The position numbers were made by a program, and so were the translations under genes. A stretch of 12,442 nucleotides of DNA from an uncultured Treponema sp. (GTDB lineage: Bacteria; Spirochaetota; Spirochaetia; Treponematales; Treponemataceae), in NCBI GenBank assembly GCA_937893155.1, contig CALBGU010000003.1:1-12442 (forward strand), given 5' to 3'. Shown here piece after piece: positions 1 to 5,976 of this stretch (its first letter is position 1; each line of letters starts with the position of its first letter). The notes below the pieces were generated by a model, which was given only the letters and a program-made list of their open reading frames with translations, was not told the DNA's origin and searched no databases.

Positions 1-286
1 CCCGTGCTGGCAAAAGGTGAAAAAGTCGTTTTTGTCTAAATATTGAAAAATATCGTGCCGAAAAAGACTGTTTTGTCCAAATATTGAACTTTGGAGACGC
101 AAAAAATGATTTTTCAATCTTCCAAAGTAAAATATTTCAATAGCCATTTAAGATTCGCGCTTCTATTGAACTTTGGAGCGTCAAAAAACGATTTTTCGGC
201 GTTCCAAAGTAAAATATATGCTCAAAAAATCATTTTTCGCCTTTCTATTGCAGAATATCGCGCCGTGCGTGTATAATGTGCGGTAT
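1..286. repeat. Degenerate 41-bp tandem repeat array upstream of ispG
   Basis: Reading in 41-bp steps gives seven units beginning at about 0, 41, 82, 123, 164, 205 and 246. TATTG opens the units at 41, 82, 164 and 246. In five units an A-tract of 5-6 bases falls at unit offset 20-25, followed by a T-tract at about offset 30-34. Units 82-163 and 164-245 form an 82-bp higher-order repeat: 82-135 and 164-217 are 54-bp copies, each with the inverted arms ACTTTGGA/TCCAAAGT (88-95 with 121-128; 170-177 with 203-210). The last unit carries the ispG promoter and start codon. The array may continue left of the window. I see no convincing gene in it; a 61-codon open frame at 91-276 lies inside the repeats and has no ribosome site. 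Confidence 0.75.
248..277 (+). promoter_or_regulatory. Promoter of the ispG operon, implying a leaderless mRNA
   Basis: A -35-like TTGCAG (248-253) and a perfect -10 TATAAT (272-277) are separated by 18 bp. Transcription would be expected to start about 7 nt after the -10, that is at or next to the ATG at 285. No Shine-Dalgarno sequence precedes that ATG, consistent with a leaderless message. The -35 lies in the TATTG motif that opens the last 41-bp repeat unit. Confidence 0.6.
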
Positions 287-1406
287 GAACACGACAGAAA
301 AGACTGAAAAAACATTTGTGAAGCCGAGAACGGTTTTTATCGGCGGAAACGGACATACACAGCGTATTGGCATTGGAGGCGACGAGCCGATTTCGATTCA
401 GACGATGTGGAAAGAGGGCATTGTCGGCGTGAAAGACGATGCGGCTCGGCTTGAGGCCATTCGCGAAAAACTCGCCGAGCTTAAAACGATTGGCTGCGAC
501 ATCGTGCGCTTTGCGGTGCCCGATATGGCGAGCGCGGAAAGTTTTATCGAGATTTGCAAGGCGACTTCAATGCCTCTCGTGGCGGATATTCATTTTGATT
601 ATCGCCTTGCGCTCAAGTGCCTTGAAGGTCCTGTGGCGGCGATTCGCATTAACCCGGGCAACATCGGAAGCCGCGAGCGCGTGGAAGCGGTGGTGAACGG
701 CTGCAAGGAAAAAGGCGTGGCGATTCGTATCGGCGTGAACACGGGAAGCCTGCCCAAAGACCTTGAAGCCAAGGTGGAAACGGGGGAGATGAGCCGTGCG
801 GTTGCGTTGGCAGAAACGGCGGCGCGGGAAATTGCGATTTTTGATGAGCTTAATTTCGGCGATGTGGTGGTAAGTATGAAAGCGTCTTCGGTTCAGGAAA
901 CGATTGAAGCGAACGAGGCATTTGCGGCTAAATATGATATTCCGCTGCATATCGGCGTGACGGAAGCCGGTCCGCTCATCACGGGGATTGTGAAAAGCAC
1001 GCTTGCATTTAGCGCACTCTTGAACGAGGGTATCGGTTCAACAATCCGCGTCAGTCTGTCGTCAAGCCCAGAAAACGAGGTGATTACGGGGCGGGAAATC
1101 CTGCACGAATGTGGAAAGCGCGCGGGCGGCGTTACGATTGTGTCGTGTCCGCGCTGCGGCAGAATCGGCTTTGATGTTCATTCGTTCGTTGACCGCTGGC
1201 AGAAAAAACTTTTGGCAATGGATAAAAACATCACGGTTGCGGTTATGGGCTGCATCGTGAACGGTCCCGGAGAGGGCAAACACGCCGATATTGGCATTGC
1301 GGGCGGCGACGGCAAGGCGCTTATTTTCAAGAAAGGCAAAATTATACGCACAATCGACGCGAAAGATGCCGATAGAGTATTTAGTGAGGAGCTAGAAACT
1401 CTGTGA
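285..1406 (+). CDS. ispG: 4-hydroxy-3-methylbut-2-enyl diphosphate synthase (IspG/GcpE)
   Basis: This is the cytosolic [4Fe-4S] enzyme of the MEP isoprenoid pathway. It converts 2-C-methyl-D-erythritol 2,4-cyclodiphosphate to HMBPP. The protein has 373 residues from the ATG at 285, a usual length for the short bacterial form. The N-terminal part is a TIM barrel, with motifs such as VADIHFDYR (about 99-107) and RINPGNIG (about 121-128). The C-terminal cluster domain shows SCPRCGR (cysteines at about 288 and 291) and GCIVNGPGE (cysteine at about 323, glutamate at about 330), the expected three Cys plus Glu ligands. An ATG three codons upstream (276) overlaps the -10 box, so 285 is the better start. 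Its TGA overlaps the GTG of the next gene (GTGA), suggesting translational coupling. Family assignment is secure. Confidence 0.97.
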   Translation: MNTTEKTEKTFVKPRTVFIGGNGHTQRIGIGGDEPISIQTMWKEGIVGVKDDAARLEAIREKLAELKTIGCDIVRFAVPDMASAESFIEICKATSMPLVADIHFDYRLALKCLEGPVAAIRINPGNIGSRERVEAVVNGCKEKGVAIRIGVNTGSLPKDLEAKVETGEMSRAVALAETAAREIAIFDELNFGDVVVSMKASSVQETIEANEAFAAKYDIPLHIGVTEAGPLITGIVKSTLAFSALLNEGIGSTIRVSLSSSPENEVITGREILHECGKRAGGVTIVSCPRCGRIGFDVHSFVDRWQKKLLAMDKNITVAVMGCIVNGPGEGKHADIGIAGGDGKALIFKKGKIIRTIDAKDADRVFSEELETL

Positions 1407-2506
1407 AACGTATTTTTTATTTTCTTTCTATTATAGTTACTTTGTTTTGTTGTGTTGCAGTCTATTCTCAAACTCCGCAAAAGTTAAAGACGGAAGAAGA
1501 GCCGTGGCGTGTGCTTGAAAAGGCGCGTCTTGCGTACAAAAGCGGCAATTACGGCGATGCACTCAGGCTTTCGGAAAATGCAAAGCAAAATCGGATTGCG
1601 CAGTGTGAATGGTATACCTATGTTTTGAATTCGGCGTTTCACGTTTCGTCGATTCAGCACGCGGGCGACGATATTGAAAAAGTGCTTGCCGCGCTGCAGG
1701 AAGACGGGCTTCGCGACGCAAAGACAATTTTGGATTATTTTGTGAATATGTATTCGGCGGAATATTTCAATAATTCGGTTGCGGAATTGCGGGCGTTTGC
1801 GGAAAATCGGCGCGATTATCCCGAGGCGGAATATCTTATCGGCAAGGTGTATCAGATTGAGGGCGAGTACGATTTTGCGTATCGGTATTACGACAAGGCG
1901 TGGAAGCTCGCGGATAAACTCGACGTGCCCGATGAAAAATACGATATTTTGTATTCGATGGCTGATTTAGCAATAATGACGGGCAATGAAGACCGCTACG
2001 AAAAAACGCTTTTGCTTGTGCTGAACTCGGATAAGACGTTTATGGACGCAGGTTTTTCCAATTCATTTTCGCAGGTGCTGAGCCGCCCGAAGTCTATGAG
2101 TCCAGACCGATTTTTCCAGATGTATCGCTCGGGCAATGTGCGAAGCGTTTTGGCGTGTTATAAGCTCTCGGAGTTTTATGCAGACCACGGCGAAAAGTCG
2201 AAGTCGCTTACGATGTTGGCGTACGGAATGATTGCGGCGACAAATCATATTTCAACGATTATTTCTGACCGCGATTCTGATTACAAATACACGACCCTGC
2301 GCGATTTTTTTGTGGAAATCTCAAAATACAGTGATATTGTGCAGTGGGGAATTGATAACGGCGTGTGGGAACATTTTTATGATTTTGCGCTCAAAGTATC
2401 AGAGTTGGGCAACGAAAATTTTTCGCAAAATCTGTTTTTGATTCTTTCGGAGTGTGAGCCAGAGGAATATTGGCGCACCGCGGCAAAGAAATTGGTGAAA
2501 AGATGA
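1403..2506 (+). CDS. Secreted TPR-like repeat protein of unknown function
   Basis: The predicted protein has 367 residues and starts at a GTG overlapping the ispG stop, with a GGAG ribosome site about 11 nt upstream. The N-terminus has a basic start (MKR), a hydrophobic core and a possible signal peptidase site after VAVYSQ (about residue 23), so export to the periplasm is likely. I see no strict lipobox, although two cysteines lie in the hydrophobic stretch. TPR-like helix pairs appear at about 36-65 (RLAYKSGNYGDALRLSENA), 139-172 (AEYLIGKVYQIEGEYDFAYR) and 180-210. The rest is helical and aromatic-rich with no motif I recognise. Position between ispG and a methyltransferase gene, with overlaps on both sides, says it is co-expressed but not what it does. 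A scaffold or binding role is inferred only from the TPR fold. Confidence 0.85.
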   Translation: MKRIFYFLSIIVTLFCCVAVYSQTPQKLKTEEEPWRVLEKARLAYKSGNYGDALRLSENAKQNRIAQCEWYTYVLNSAFHVSSIQHAGDDIEKVLAALQEDGLRDAKTILDYFVNMYSAEYFNNSVAELRAFAENRRDYPEAEYLIGKVYQIEGEYDFAYRYYDKAWKLADKLDVPDEKYDILYSMADLAIMTGNEDRYEKTLLLVLNSDKTFMDAGFSNSFSQVLSRPKSMSPDRFFQMYRSGNVRSVLACYKLSEFYADHGEKSKSLTMLAYGMIAATNHISTIISDRDSDYKYTTLRDFFVEISKYSDIVQWGIDNGVWEHFYDFALKVSELGNENFSQNLFLILSECEPEEYWRTAAKKLVKR

Positions 2507-3213
2507 TAAATCCCGCGCTGTATCTTATTCCCGTGCCGTTGGGCAATACTGCTATTTCTGCGGTGTTGCCCGACCATAATCACGATATTGTTGTAGCAAT
2601 CAAGCATTTTATTGTTGAAAATATCCGTTCGGCGCGTCGGTTCTTGAAAAAGGTTGATAAAACTATTGACATCGACACGCTGACGTTCTACGAACTTAAC
2701 GAGCATACCGAGCAAAAAGATATTGGAAATTATCTTGACGCATTAGCGCAGGGCGAGCCGATGGGCGTAATCTCGGAAGCGGGCTGTCCTGGGGTGGCTG
2801 ACCCTGGCGCAATGGTGGTTGAGATGGCGCATCGGAAAAATCTCAAGGTCGTGCCGCTTTCGGGTCCGTCGTCTATCATAATGGCGGTTATGGCGAGCGG
2901 GTTTAACGGGCAGAACTTCGCGTTTAGCGGCTATTTGCCCGCAAAGCCTGCCGAGCGCAATTCTAAAATAAAGCAGCTGGAAAGCCGTATCTACAAAGAA
3001 AGCCAAAGTCAGATTTTTATTGAAGCTCCGTATCGCAATACGAAGATGATACAGTCGCTTTTAGCTTCGTGTCGCGGCGATACAATGCTGTGTATTGCGT
3101 CTGGCATTACGACAGAAGTCGAATGGATAAAGACGAAGAGCATTGCGCAGTGGAAAAAAGAAAAAATCCCCGAAATCGATAAAATCCCTACAATTTTTAT
3201 TTTGTATCGGTAA
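2503..3213 (+). CDS. RsmI-like SAM-dependent methyltransferase (short tetrapyrrole-methylase-fold form)
   Basis: The predicted protein has 236 residues, shorter than typical RsmI (about 280). The tetrapyrrole methylase fold is marked by LYLIPVPLGN (about 6-15), SEAGCPGVADPG (91-102, the counterpart of RsmI S-D-A-G-x-P-G) and the SAM-site GPSS (121-124), then IEAPYRN (about 173-179). RsmI proteins 2'-O-methylate C1402 of 16S rRNA. This divergent subfamily replaces the canonical EDTRxT segment with VENIRSARRFL and lacks the usual C-terminal extension, so the exact substrate is not certain. The ATG at 2503 overlaps the preceding TGA (ATGA). An in-frame ATG at 2470 would need a 37-nt overlap with the upstream gene and lengthen the protein past the conserved N-terminus, so 2503 is preferred. 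It is the last gene of the operon and a terminator begins 10 bp downstream. Confidence 0.88.
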   Translation: MINPALYLIPVPLGNTAISAVLPDHNHDIVVAIKHFIVENIRSARRFLKKVDKTIDIDTLTFYELNEHTEQKDIGNYLDALAQGEPMGVISEAGCPGVADPGAMVVEMAHRKNLKVVPLSGPSSIIMAVMASGFNGQNFAFSGYLPAKPAERNSKIKQLESRIYKESQSQIFIEAPYRNTKMIQSLLASCRGDTMLCIASGITTEVEWIKTKSIAQWKKEKIPEIDKIPTIFILYR

Positions 3214-3222
3214 TACTTTTAT

Positions 3223-3254
3223 AAAACGGCTCTTGTTTTGGGAGCCGTTTTTTT
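3223..3254 (+). terminator. Intrinsic terminator of the ispG operon
   Basis: AAAACGGCTC (3223-3232) pairs perfectly with GAGCCGTTTT (3242-3251) around a 9-nt loop. It is followed by a run of seven T ending at 3254. It separates the operon from the rpn promoter, which begins only 6 bp further on. Confidence 0.92.
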
Positions 3255-3259
3255 GTTTA

Positions 3260-3288
3260 TAGACAATAAAATATAAGAAGGGTATAAT
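3260..3288 (+). promoter_or_regulatory. Promoter of the rpn gene, implying a leaderless mRNA
   Basis: A -35 TAGACA (3260-3265, one mismatch to TTGACA) is followed after 17 bp by a perfect TATAAT (3283-3288). The ATG at 3295 is 6 nt after the -10, at the predicted transcription start. AAGGG (3278-3282) would be upstream of the transcript start, so it probably does not serve as a ribosome site. Confidence 0.65.
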
Positions 3289-3294
3289 AAAAAT

Positions 3295-4203
3295 ATGGGT
3301 GAAAGAGATATAACGCAGAAAACGCTGGAATCATATAATGATGTTTTTGCTGATATTGTGAATGTTCTGGTGTTCAGCGGCGAGCAGGTTGTTGAGGCGG
3401 ATTCTTTGACGGACTCGCAGACGTTTTCGCAATACAAAGATTCAGAAAATGTTTTGCACAATCAAGAGCGAGATGTTGCGAAAAAATGGACGAAAGGTGA
3501 TTTTTGTTTGAGTTTGTTTGGTTTTGAGAATCAGACCAAAAAAGAAAAATCAATGCCGCTTCGTGTTATGTGTTATGACGGTGTGGCGTACAGAAGTCAG
3601 TTAAATGAGGAGCGCACCGATTTTTATCCTGTGATAACGCTCGTTTTGTATTTTGGAACAAAAAGTAAGTGGGAAAATCATACTTCACTGAAAGAATCGC
3701 TAAAAATTGATGAACGATTGAAAGATTTTGTGAGCGATTATAAAATTAAAGTGATAAATCTGGCTTGGTTGACGGACGAGCAGATAAACAGTTTCAAAAG
3801 CGATTTTCGTATTGTGGCAGAATACTTGCGGGCATTGCGCATTGGGCAAGCGGAGAATTGGAGCAGACAGAAACTCAAGTATGTTTCAGAGATAATCGAT
3901 TTAATGCGTGTGATTTCTGACGACGATATTTTTGATGATATGGCGGAGTTCATTGAAGAAACTCAAAGCGAAAAAGGAGGTGTAAACGTGTGTGAATTTG
4001 TGCAGAAAATGAAAAACGAAGGGCGAAGCGAAGGCGTTTTGCTTGGTAGAAAAGAAGGCTTTTCACTGGGGCGTAACGAAGGGATTTCGTCTATGCAGGC
4101 GGTGCTGTCGGCTTTGTATGCACAGGGACGAGAAGATGATGTGAAACGCGCATTGACAGACAGTGCATATTTGGCAGAATTACTTTCAGCGTATCAGAAA
4201 TGA
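3295..4203 (+). CDS. Rpn family recombination-promoting nuclease (PD-(D/E)XK, Transposase_31/PDDEXK_2 type)
   Basis: The predicted protein has 302 residues. The N-terminal nuclease domain contains ERDVAKKW (58-65), a GDF at 68-70 and LFGFENQT (74-81), followed by MPLRVMCYDG (87-96). E78-x-Q80 probably represents the (D/E)xK-like catalytic strand, with D60 or D69 as a candidate metal ligand. A helical linker follows. The tail carries three tandem 8-residue units, GRSEGVLL, GRKEGFSL and GRNEGISS (243-266), typical of Rpn proteins. Family members are DNA endonucleases linked to RecA-independent recombination and, in E. coli, to anti-phage toxicity held in check by a product of the gene's own 3' end. 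This copy stands alone with its own promoter and terminator, and no transposase partner or terminal repeats are visible. An internal ribosome site near the 3' end is described separately. Confidence 0.9.
   Translation: MGERDITQKTLESYNDVFADIVNVLVFSGEQVVEADSLTDSQTFSQYKDSENVLHNQERDVAKKWTKGDFCLSLFGFENQTKKEKSMPLRVMCYDGVAYRSQLNEERTDFYPVITLVLYFGTKSKWENHTSLKESLKIDERLKDFVSDYKIKVINLAWLTDEQINSFKSDFRIVAEYLRALRIGQAENWSRQKLKYVSEIIDLMRVISDDDIFDDMAEFIEETQSEKGGVNVCEFVQKMKNEGRSEGVLLGRKEGFSLGRNEGISSMQAVLSALYAQGREDDVKRALTDSAYLAELLSAYQK
3974..3990 (+). promoter_or_regulatory. Internal Shine-Dalgarno plus GTG start inside rpn
   Basis: AAGGAGGTG (3974-3982) is close to a full match to the 16S anti-SD sequence. A GTG codon (3988-3990) lies in the same frame as rpn (codon 232), with 7 nt between GGAGG and GTG, an ideal spacing. 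It is the strongest ribosome site in the window, and it sits inside a gene whose own start has no usable one. Confidence 0.75.
3988..4203 (+). CDS. Predicted nested C-terminal Rpn short product (candidate intragenic antitoxin, RpnS-like)
   Basis: Initiation at the internal GTG would give a 71-residue protein identical to residues 232-302 of the Rpn protein, beginning with MCEFVQKMKNEGR. It holds all three GR(S/K/N)EG units and the helical C-terminus (AVLSALYAQGREDDVKRALT), but none of the nuclease domain. Published work on E. coli Rpn proteins showed that a short in-frame C-terminal product binds and blocks the toxic full-length nuclease. The same role is inferred here from architecture alone. 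Against it, GTG is a weaker start than ATG, and an SD-like sequence can arise by chance from Lys-Gly-Gly codons. I see no separate promoter directly upstream, so it may be translated from the full-length mRNA. Confidence 0.6.
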   Translation: MCEFVQKMKNEGRSEGVLLGRKEGFSLGRNEGISSMQAVLSALYAQGREDDVKRALTDSAYLAELLSAYQK

Positions 4204-4204
4204 G

Positions 4205-4263
4205 AAAATCGTACAAACTTGTTTAAGAAAATTATTTTTCAAGGCGAGTTTGTACGATTTTTT
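4205..4263. terminator. Long bidirectional terminator between convergent rpn and acyltransferase genes
   Basis: AAAATCGTACAAACT (4205-4219) pairs perfectly over 15 bp with its complement at 4247-4261, and one G-U and one G-C pair extend the stem inward. The 23-nt loop can itself form a small GAAAA/TTTTC stem. A T6 run (4258-4263) closes the + strand side, and a T4 lies at the equivalent place on the - strand. It directly follows the rpn stop codon. Confidence 0.85.
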
Positions 4264-4313
4264 GTTGAAAAAGAGTTTTTGCCTTTCGTTTGTGCTGACA
4301 AGAGATGAAAACG

Positions 4314-5438
4314 CTATCGTCCTCCTGTGAGAATCGCGAAGAGGCGCGGGCAGAGCTTTTTTAGAGCAATGCCGATTAAAGTTCCGAGCGCAATATTAAG
4401 AAAAGCGACTCCGAAATATTCAGCCAAGCAGAAAAATCCGTTTGTCATCGGCAAAAAGTGAAGCCATAGTTTTGTATGTATACTGTTTAATACAGGTAAG
4501 TGTATGGCGAATAAAAAGAACGAAAATCCTGAAAAATATGTGGCAATGTTGAATGTTTTTTCGTTGTTGATTATGAGTTTTGAGATTTTCAAGAACAGCA
4601 AACACGACGCTAAAACCATAATCCAATACATTGAGCTTGTGTTGTCAAAAAACAAATATGTTGCAATGAACGAAATCAAGAATAGAGCAATCGACTCGGC
4701 AAAACTGATTTTATCTGCTTTTTCAAAAAGGTTAAAATTGAACATTCCCCAATATAAGCCACATGCATAAAAAAACAATGCTTGCATACGCACAAAATAT
4801 ATTTGTACAGGAAGCAGGTATAACACCGAGATTAGCGCAAAAAAGAATAGAGGAAATCGCTTTATAAATGCCTTTATGAACGGAGATAGCACGGTCAAGA
4901 TGAGTAAATCTCTTACAAACCAGAATTGAACGGCGAGTTGAGGGAGAGAAAGGTCTCCGTCTTTCCTTGTTCCTGTTTCATAGCCAAAAAATTTGTGAAG
5001 CCAATCGAGTGCTGTCCAATGGGTAAAAATATCATTGGGGTGCTTTAGCAATGCTGGCTTAATAATCGAAATAAGATACTTTGCAAAATGCGGATAGAGA
5101 AAATATAATCCGAGCCAGATAAAGTAGGGGATAAGCAACGATTTCGCGCGCTTTTTTAACAGCACAGAATACTTATCGTTCTTTTTTGCCTGCAAAAAGG
5201 CGGCAAATAAAAAGAATAACGGAACGGCGCATCTTGCAATTCCTTGCGAAATAAACAACTGTATCCATTCGCTTAAAACTGTTGGCTTGAATACTATCAT
5301 TTCGCCTGTTTGCTCAAAGTTTTCTGCAACGCCTTCGAGCGTGAAACAGTTGTGAATAAACACCACAAATACAATCAGCAAAAAACGCAATGCAGTTATG
5401 CGCTTTGATGTTTCTTGCGATATTGAGTTATTACCCAT
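4314..5438 (-). CDS. Acyltransferase family 3 membrane protein (OafA/WecH-like)
   Basis: This predicted integral membrane O-acyltransferase has 374 residues and about ten hydrophobic segments, the normal size for the family. The first helix carries the hallmark R-x-x-x-L-R with a histidine (RITALRFLLIVFVVFIHN, residues 13-30, His29 the likely catalytic residue). Further family features are the VPLFFLFAAFL segment (about 72-82) and the FWFVRDLLILT segment (about 172-182). Such enzymes move acetyl or other acyl groups from cytoplasmic donors to glycans or lipids during export. The ATG at 5438 has a good AGGAG site (complement of 5444-5448) 5 nt upstream. It is divergent from the XRE regulator across 129 bp and convergent with rpn. 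The substrate is unknown; proximity to glycan genes suggests a surface polysaccharide. Confidence 0.85.
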   Translation of the reverse strand: MGNNSISQETSKRITALRFLLIVFVVFIHNCFTLEGVAENFEQTGEMIVFKPTVLSEWIQLFISQGIARCAVPLFFLFAAFLQAKKNDKYSVLLKKRAKSLLIPYFIWLGLYFLYPHFAKYLISIIKPALLKHPNDIFTHWTALDWLHKFFGYETGTRKDGDLSLPQLAVQFWFVRDLLILTVLSPFIKAFIKRFPLFFFALISVLYLLPVQIYFVRMQALFFYACGLYWGMFNFNLFEKADKISFAESIALFLISFIATYLFFDNTSSMYWIMVLASCLLFLKISKLIINNEKTFNIATYFSGFSFFLFAIHLPVLNSIHTKLWLHFLPMTNGFFCLAEYFGVAFLNIALGTLIGIALKKLCPRLFAILTGGR

Positions 5439-5499
5439 ATATGCTCCTAAAATGTAAAAAGTCTAGTAAAATGCGTATGTTTTACTAATATATGGGTAA
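5431..5499. repeat. Inverted repeats in the divergent intergenic region (candidate operators)
   Basis: TTACCCATATAT (5431-5442, spanning the acyltransferase start codon) has a perfect 12-bp inverted copy at 5488-5499. Within the interval TAGTAAAA (5464-5471) and TTTTACTA (5480-5487) form a second 8-bp inverted repeat around an 8-nt spacer. Its size and symmetry would suit a dimeric regulator such as the adjacent XRE protein. That assignment is inference. Confidence 0.6.
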
Positions 5500-5539
5500 G
5501 ATATTAACATATTACAAGATTTGGGTAAATAGTGAATGA

Positions 5540-5576
5540 GAAACTCATTTTTGCGTAAAATCACAGTATGAGTTTC
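5540..5576 (+). promoter_or_regulatory. Inverted repeat overlapping the XRE gene promoter and start codon
   Basis: GAAACTCAT (5540-5548) and ATGAGTTTC (5568-5576) are perfect 9-bp inverted arms 19 nt apart. The right arm begins exactly at the start codon. Between them lies TAAAAT (5556-5561), a -10-like box 6 nt before the ATG; the -35 is weak (GTGAAT, 5532-5537). This would suit an autoregulatory operator, although on a longer transcript it could instead fold as a start-sequestering hairpin. Confidence 0.5.
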
Positions 5577-5897
5577 AAAGATAATATGAAGTCAGAAATC
5601 ACTTTTCAAGATATGAGGGTGAAAGAATTGTCTGAAAAGACGGGGATTAACAAAAGGACTCTTGACCATTATTTGACTGAAAACGGAAGCGAGCCGACGG
5701 CGGCGAATGCGGTGCTGATTGCGAAGGCTCTCGGCGTGAGCGTGGAATATCTGGTTACGGGCAAAGACACCAGTATTCCAAAATCGATAAAACCCGAAGT
5801 TATTGATTTAGTGCGCGAAATGAATCATCTTTCTGACAGCGATTTGAAATTAGCGAAAGATATGGTTCGCCGTCTGCGTATTCCGACAAAGGAATAA
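5568..5897 (+). CDS. XRE-family (Cro/CI-type) helix-turn-helix transcriptional regulator
   Basis: The predicted protein has 109 residues with an N-terminal HTH_3 domain at about 10-66. The two helices of the DNA-reading unit fall around VKELSEKTGINKRTLDHYL (18-36), followed by AANAVLIAKALGVSVEYLVTG (45-65), the typical closing helix of this fold. The C-terminal 40 residues are helical and charged (EVIDLVREMNHLSDSDLKLAKDMVRRL) and could mediate dimerisation. No protease or ligand domain is present. The start at 5568 is favoured because the short MSFKDNMKSEITFQ leader is usual for such proteins. No Shine-Dalgarno is visible, and a -10-like box lies 6 nt upstream. It is more GC-rich than both neighbours. 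It probably regulates itself and the divergent acyltransferase; involvement with the downstream permease is possible. Confidence 0.88.
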   Translation: MSFKDNMKSEITFQDMRVKELSEKTGINKRTLDHYLTENGSEPTAANAVLIAKALGVSVEYLVTGKDTSIPKSIKPEVIDLVREMNHLSDSDLKLAKDMVRRLRIPTKE

Positions 5898-5914
5898 TAT
5901 TTTCAAGCAAAGTA

Positions 5915-5943
5915 TAGAAAAAAGCTTTTTATTATGCTATGAT
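5915..5943 (+). promoter_or_regulatory. Candidate promoter of the ABC permease gene
   Basis: TAGAAA (5915-5920) and TATGAT (5938-5943), separated by 17 bp, resemble a sigma-70 promoter. The transcript would start near 5950, leaving about a 27-nt leader with no visible Shine-Dalgarno before the ATG at 5977. An AAAAAGCTTTTT palindrome (5919-5930) overlaps it and may be a weak stop signal for the upstream regulator gene. Confidence 0.35.
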
Positions 5944-5976
5944 GTATTAAAAATAACACAGACAAAGTTTTAATTT

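Noticed and set aside
1..247. CRISPR-like array
   Set aside because: The periodic sequence is a degenerate tandem repeat along the whole 41-bp unit. There is no conserved repeat alternating with unique spacers, and no cas gene nearby.
567..1480. Minus-strand open frames across ispG
   Set aside because: They are antisense to a securely identified enzyme and rich in Arg and His, as expected for shadow frames of GC-rich codons.
3295..4203. Insertion sequence around the rpn gene
   Set aside because: The family is sometimes labelled putative transposase, but I see no terminal inverted repeats or target duplication. The flanking hairpins are ordinary terminators.
5492..5539. 15-codon plus-strand frame upstream of the XRE gene (MGKILTYY...)
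   Set aside because: It has no ribosome site, and its start arises from the inverted copy of the acyltransferase start region; no evidence that it is translated.
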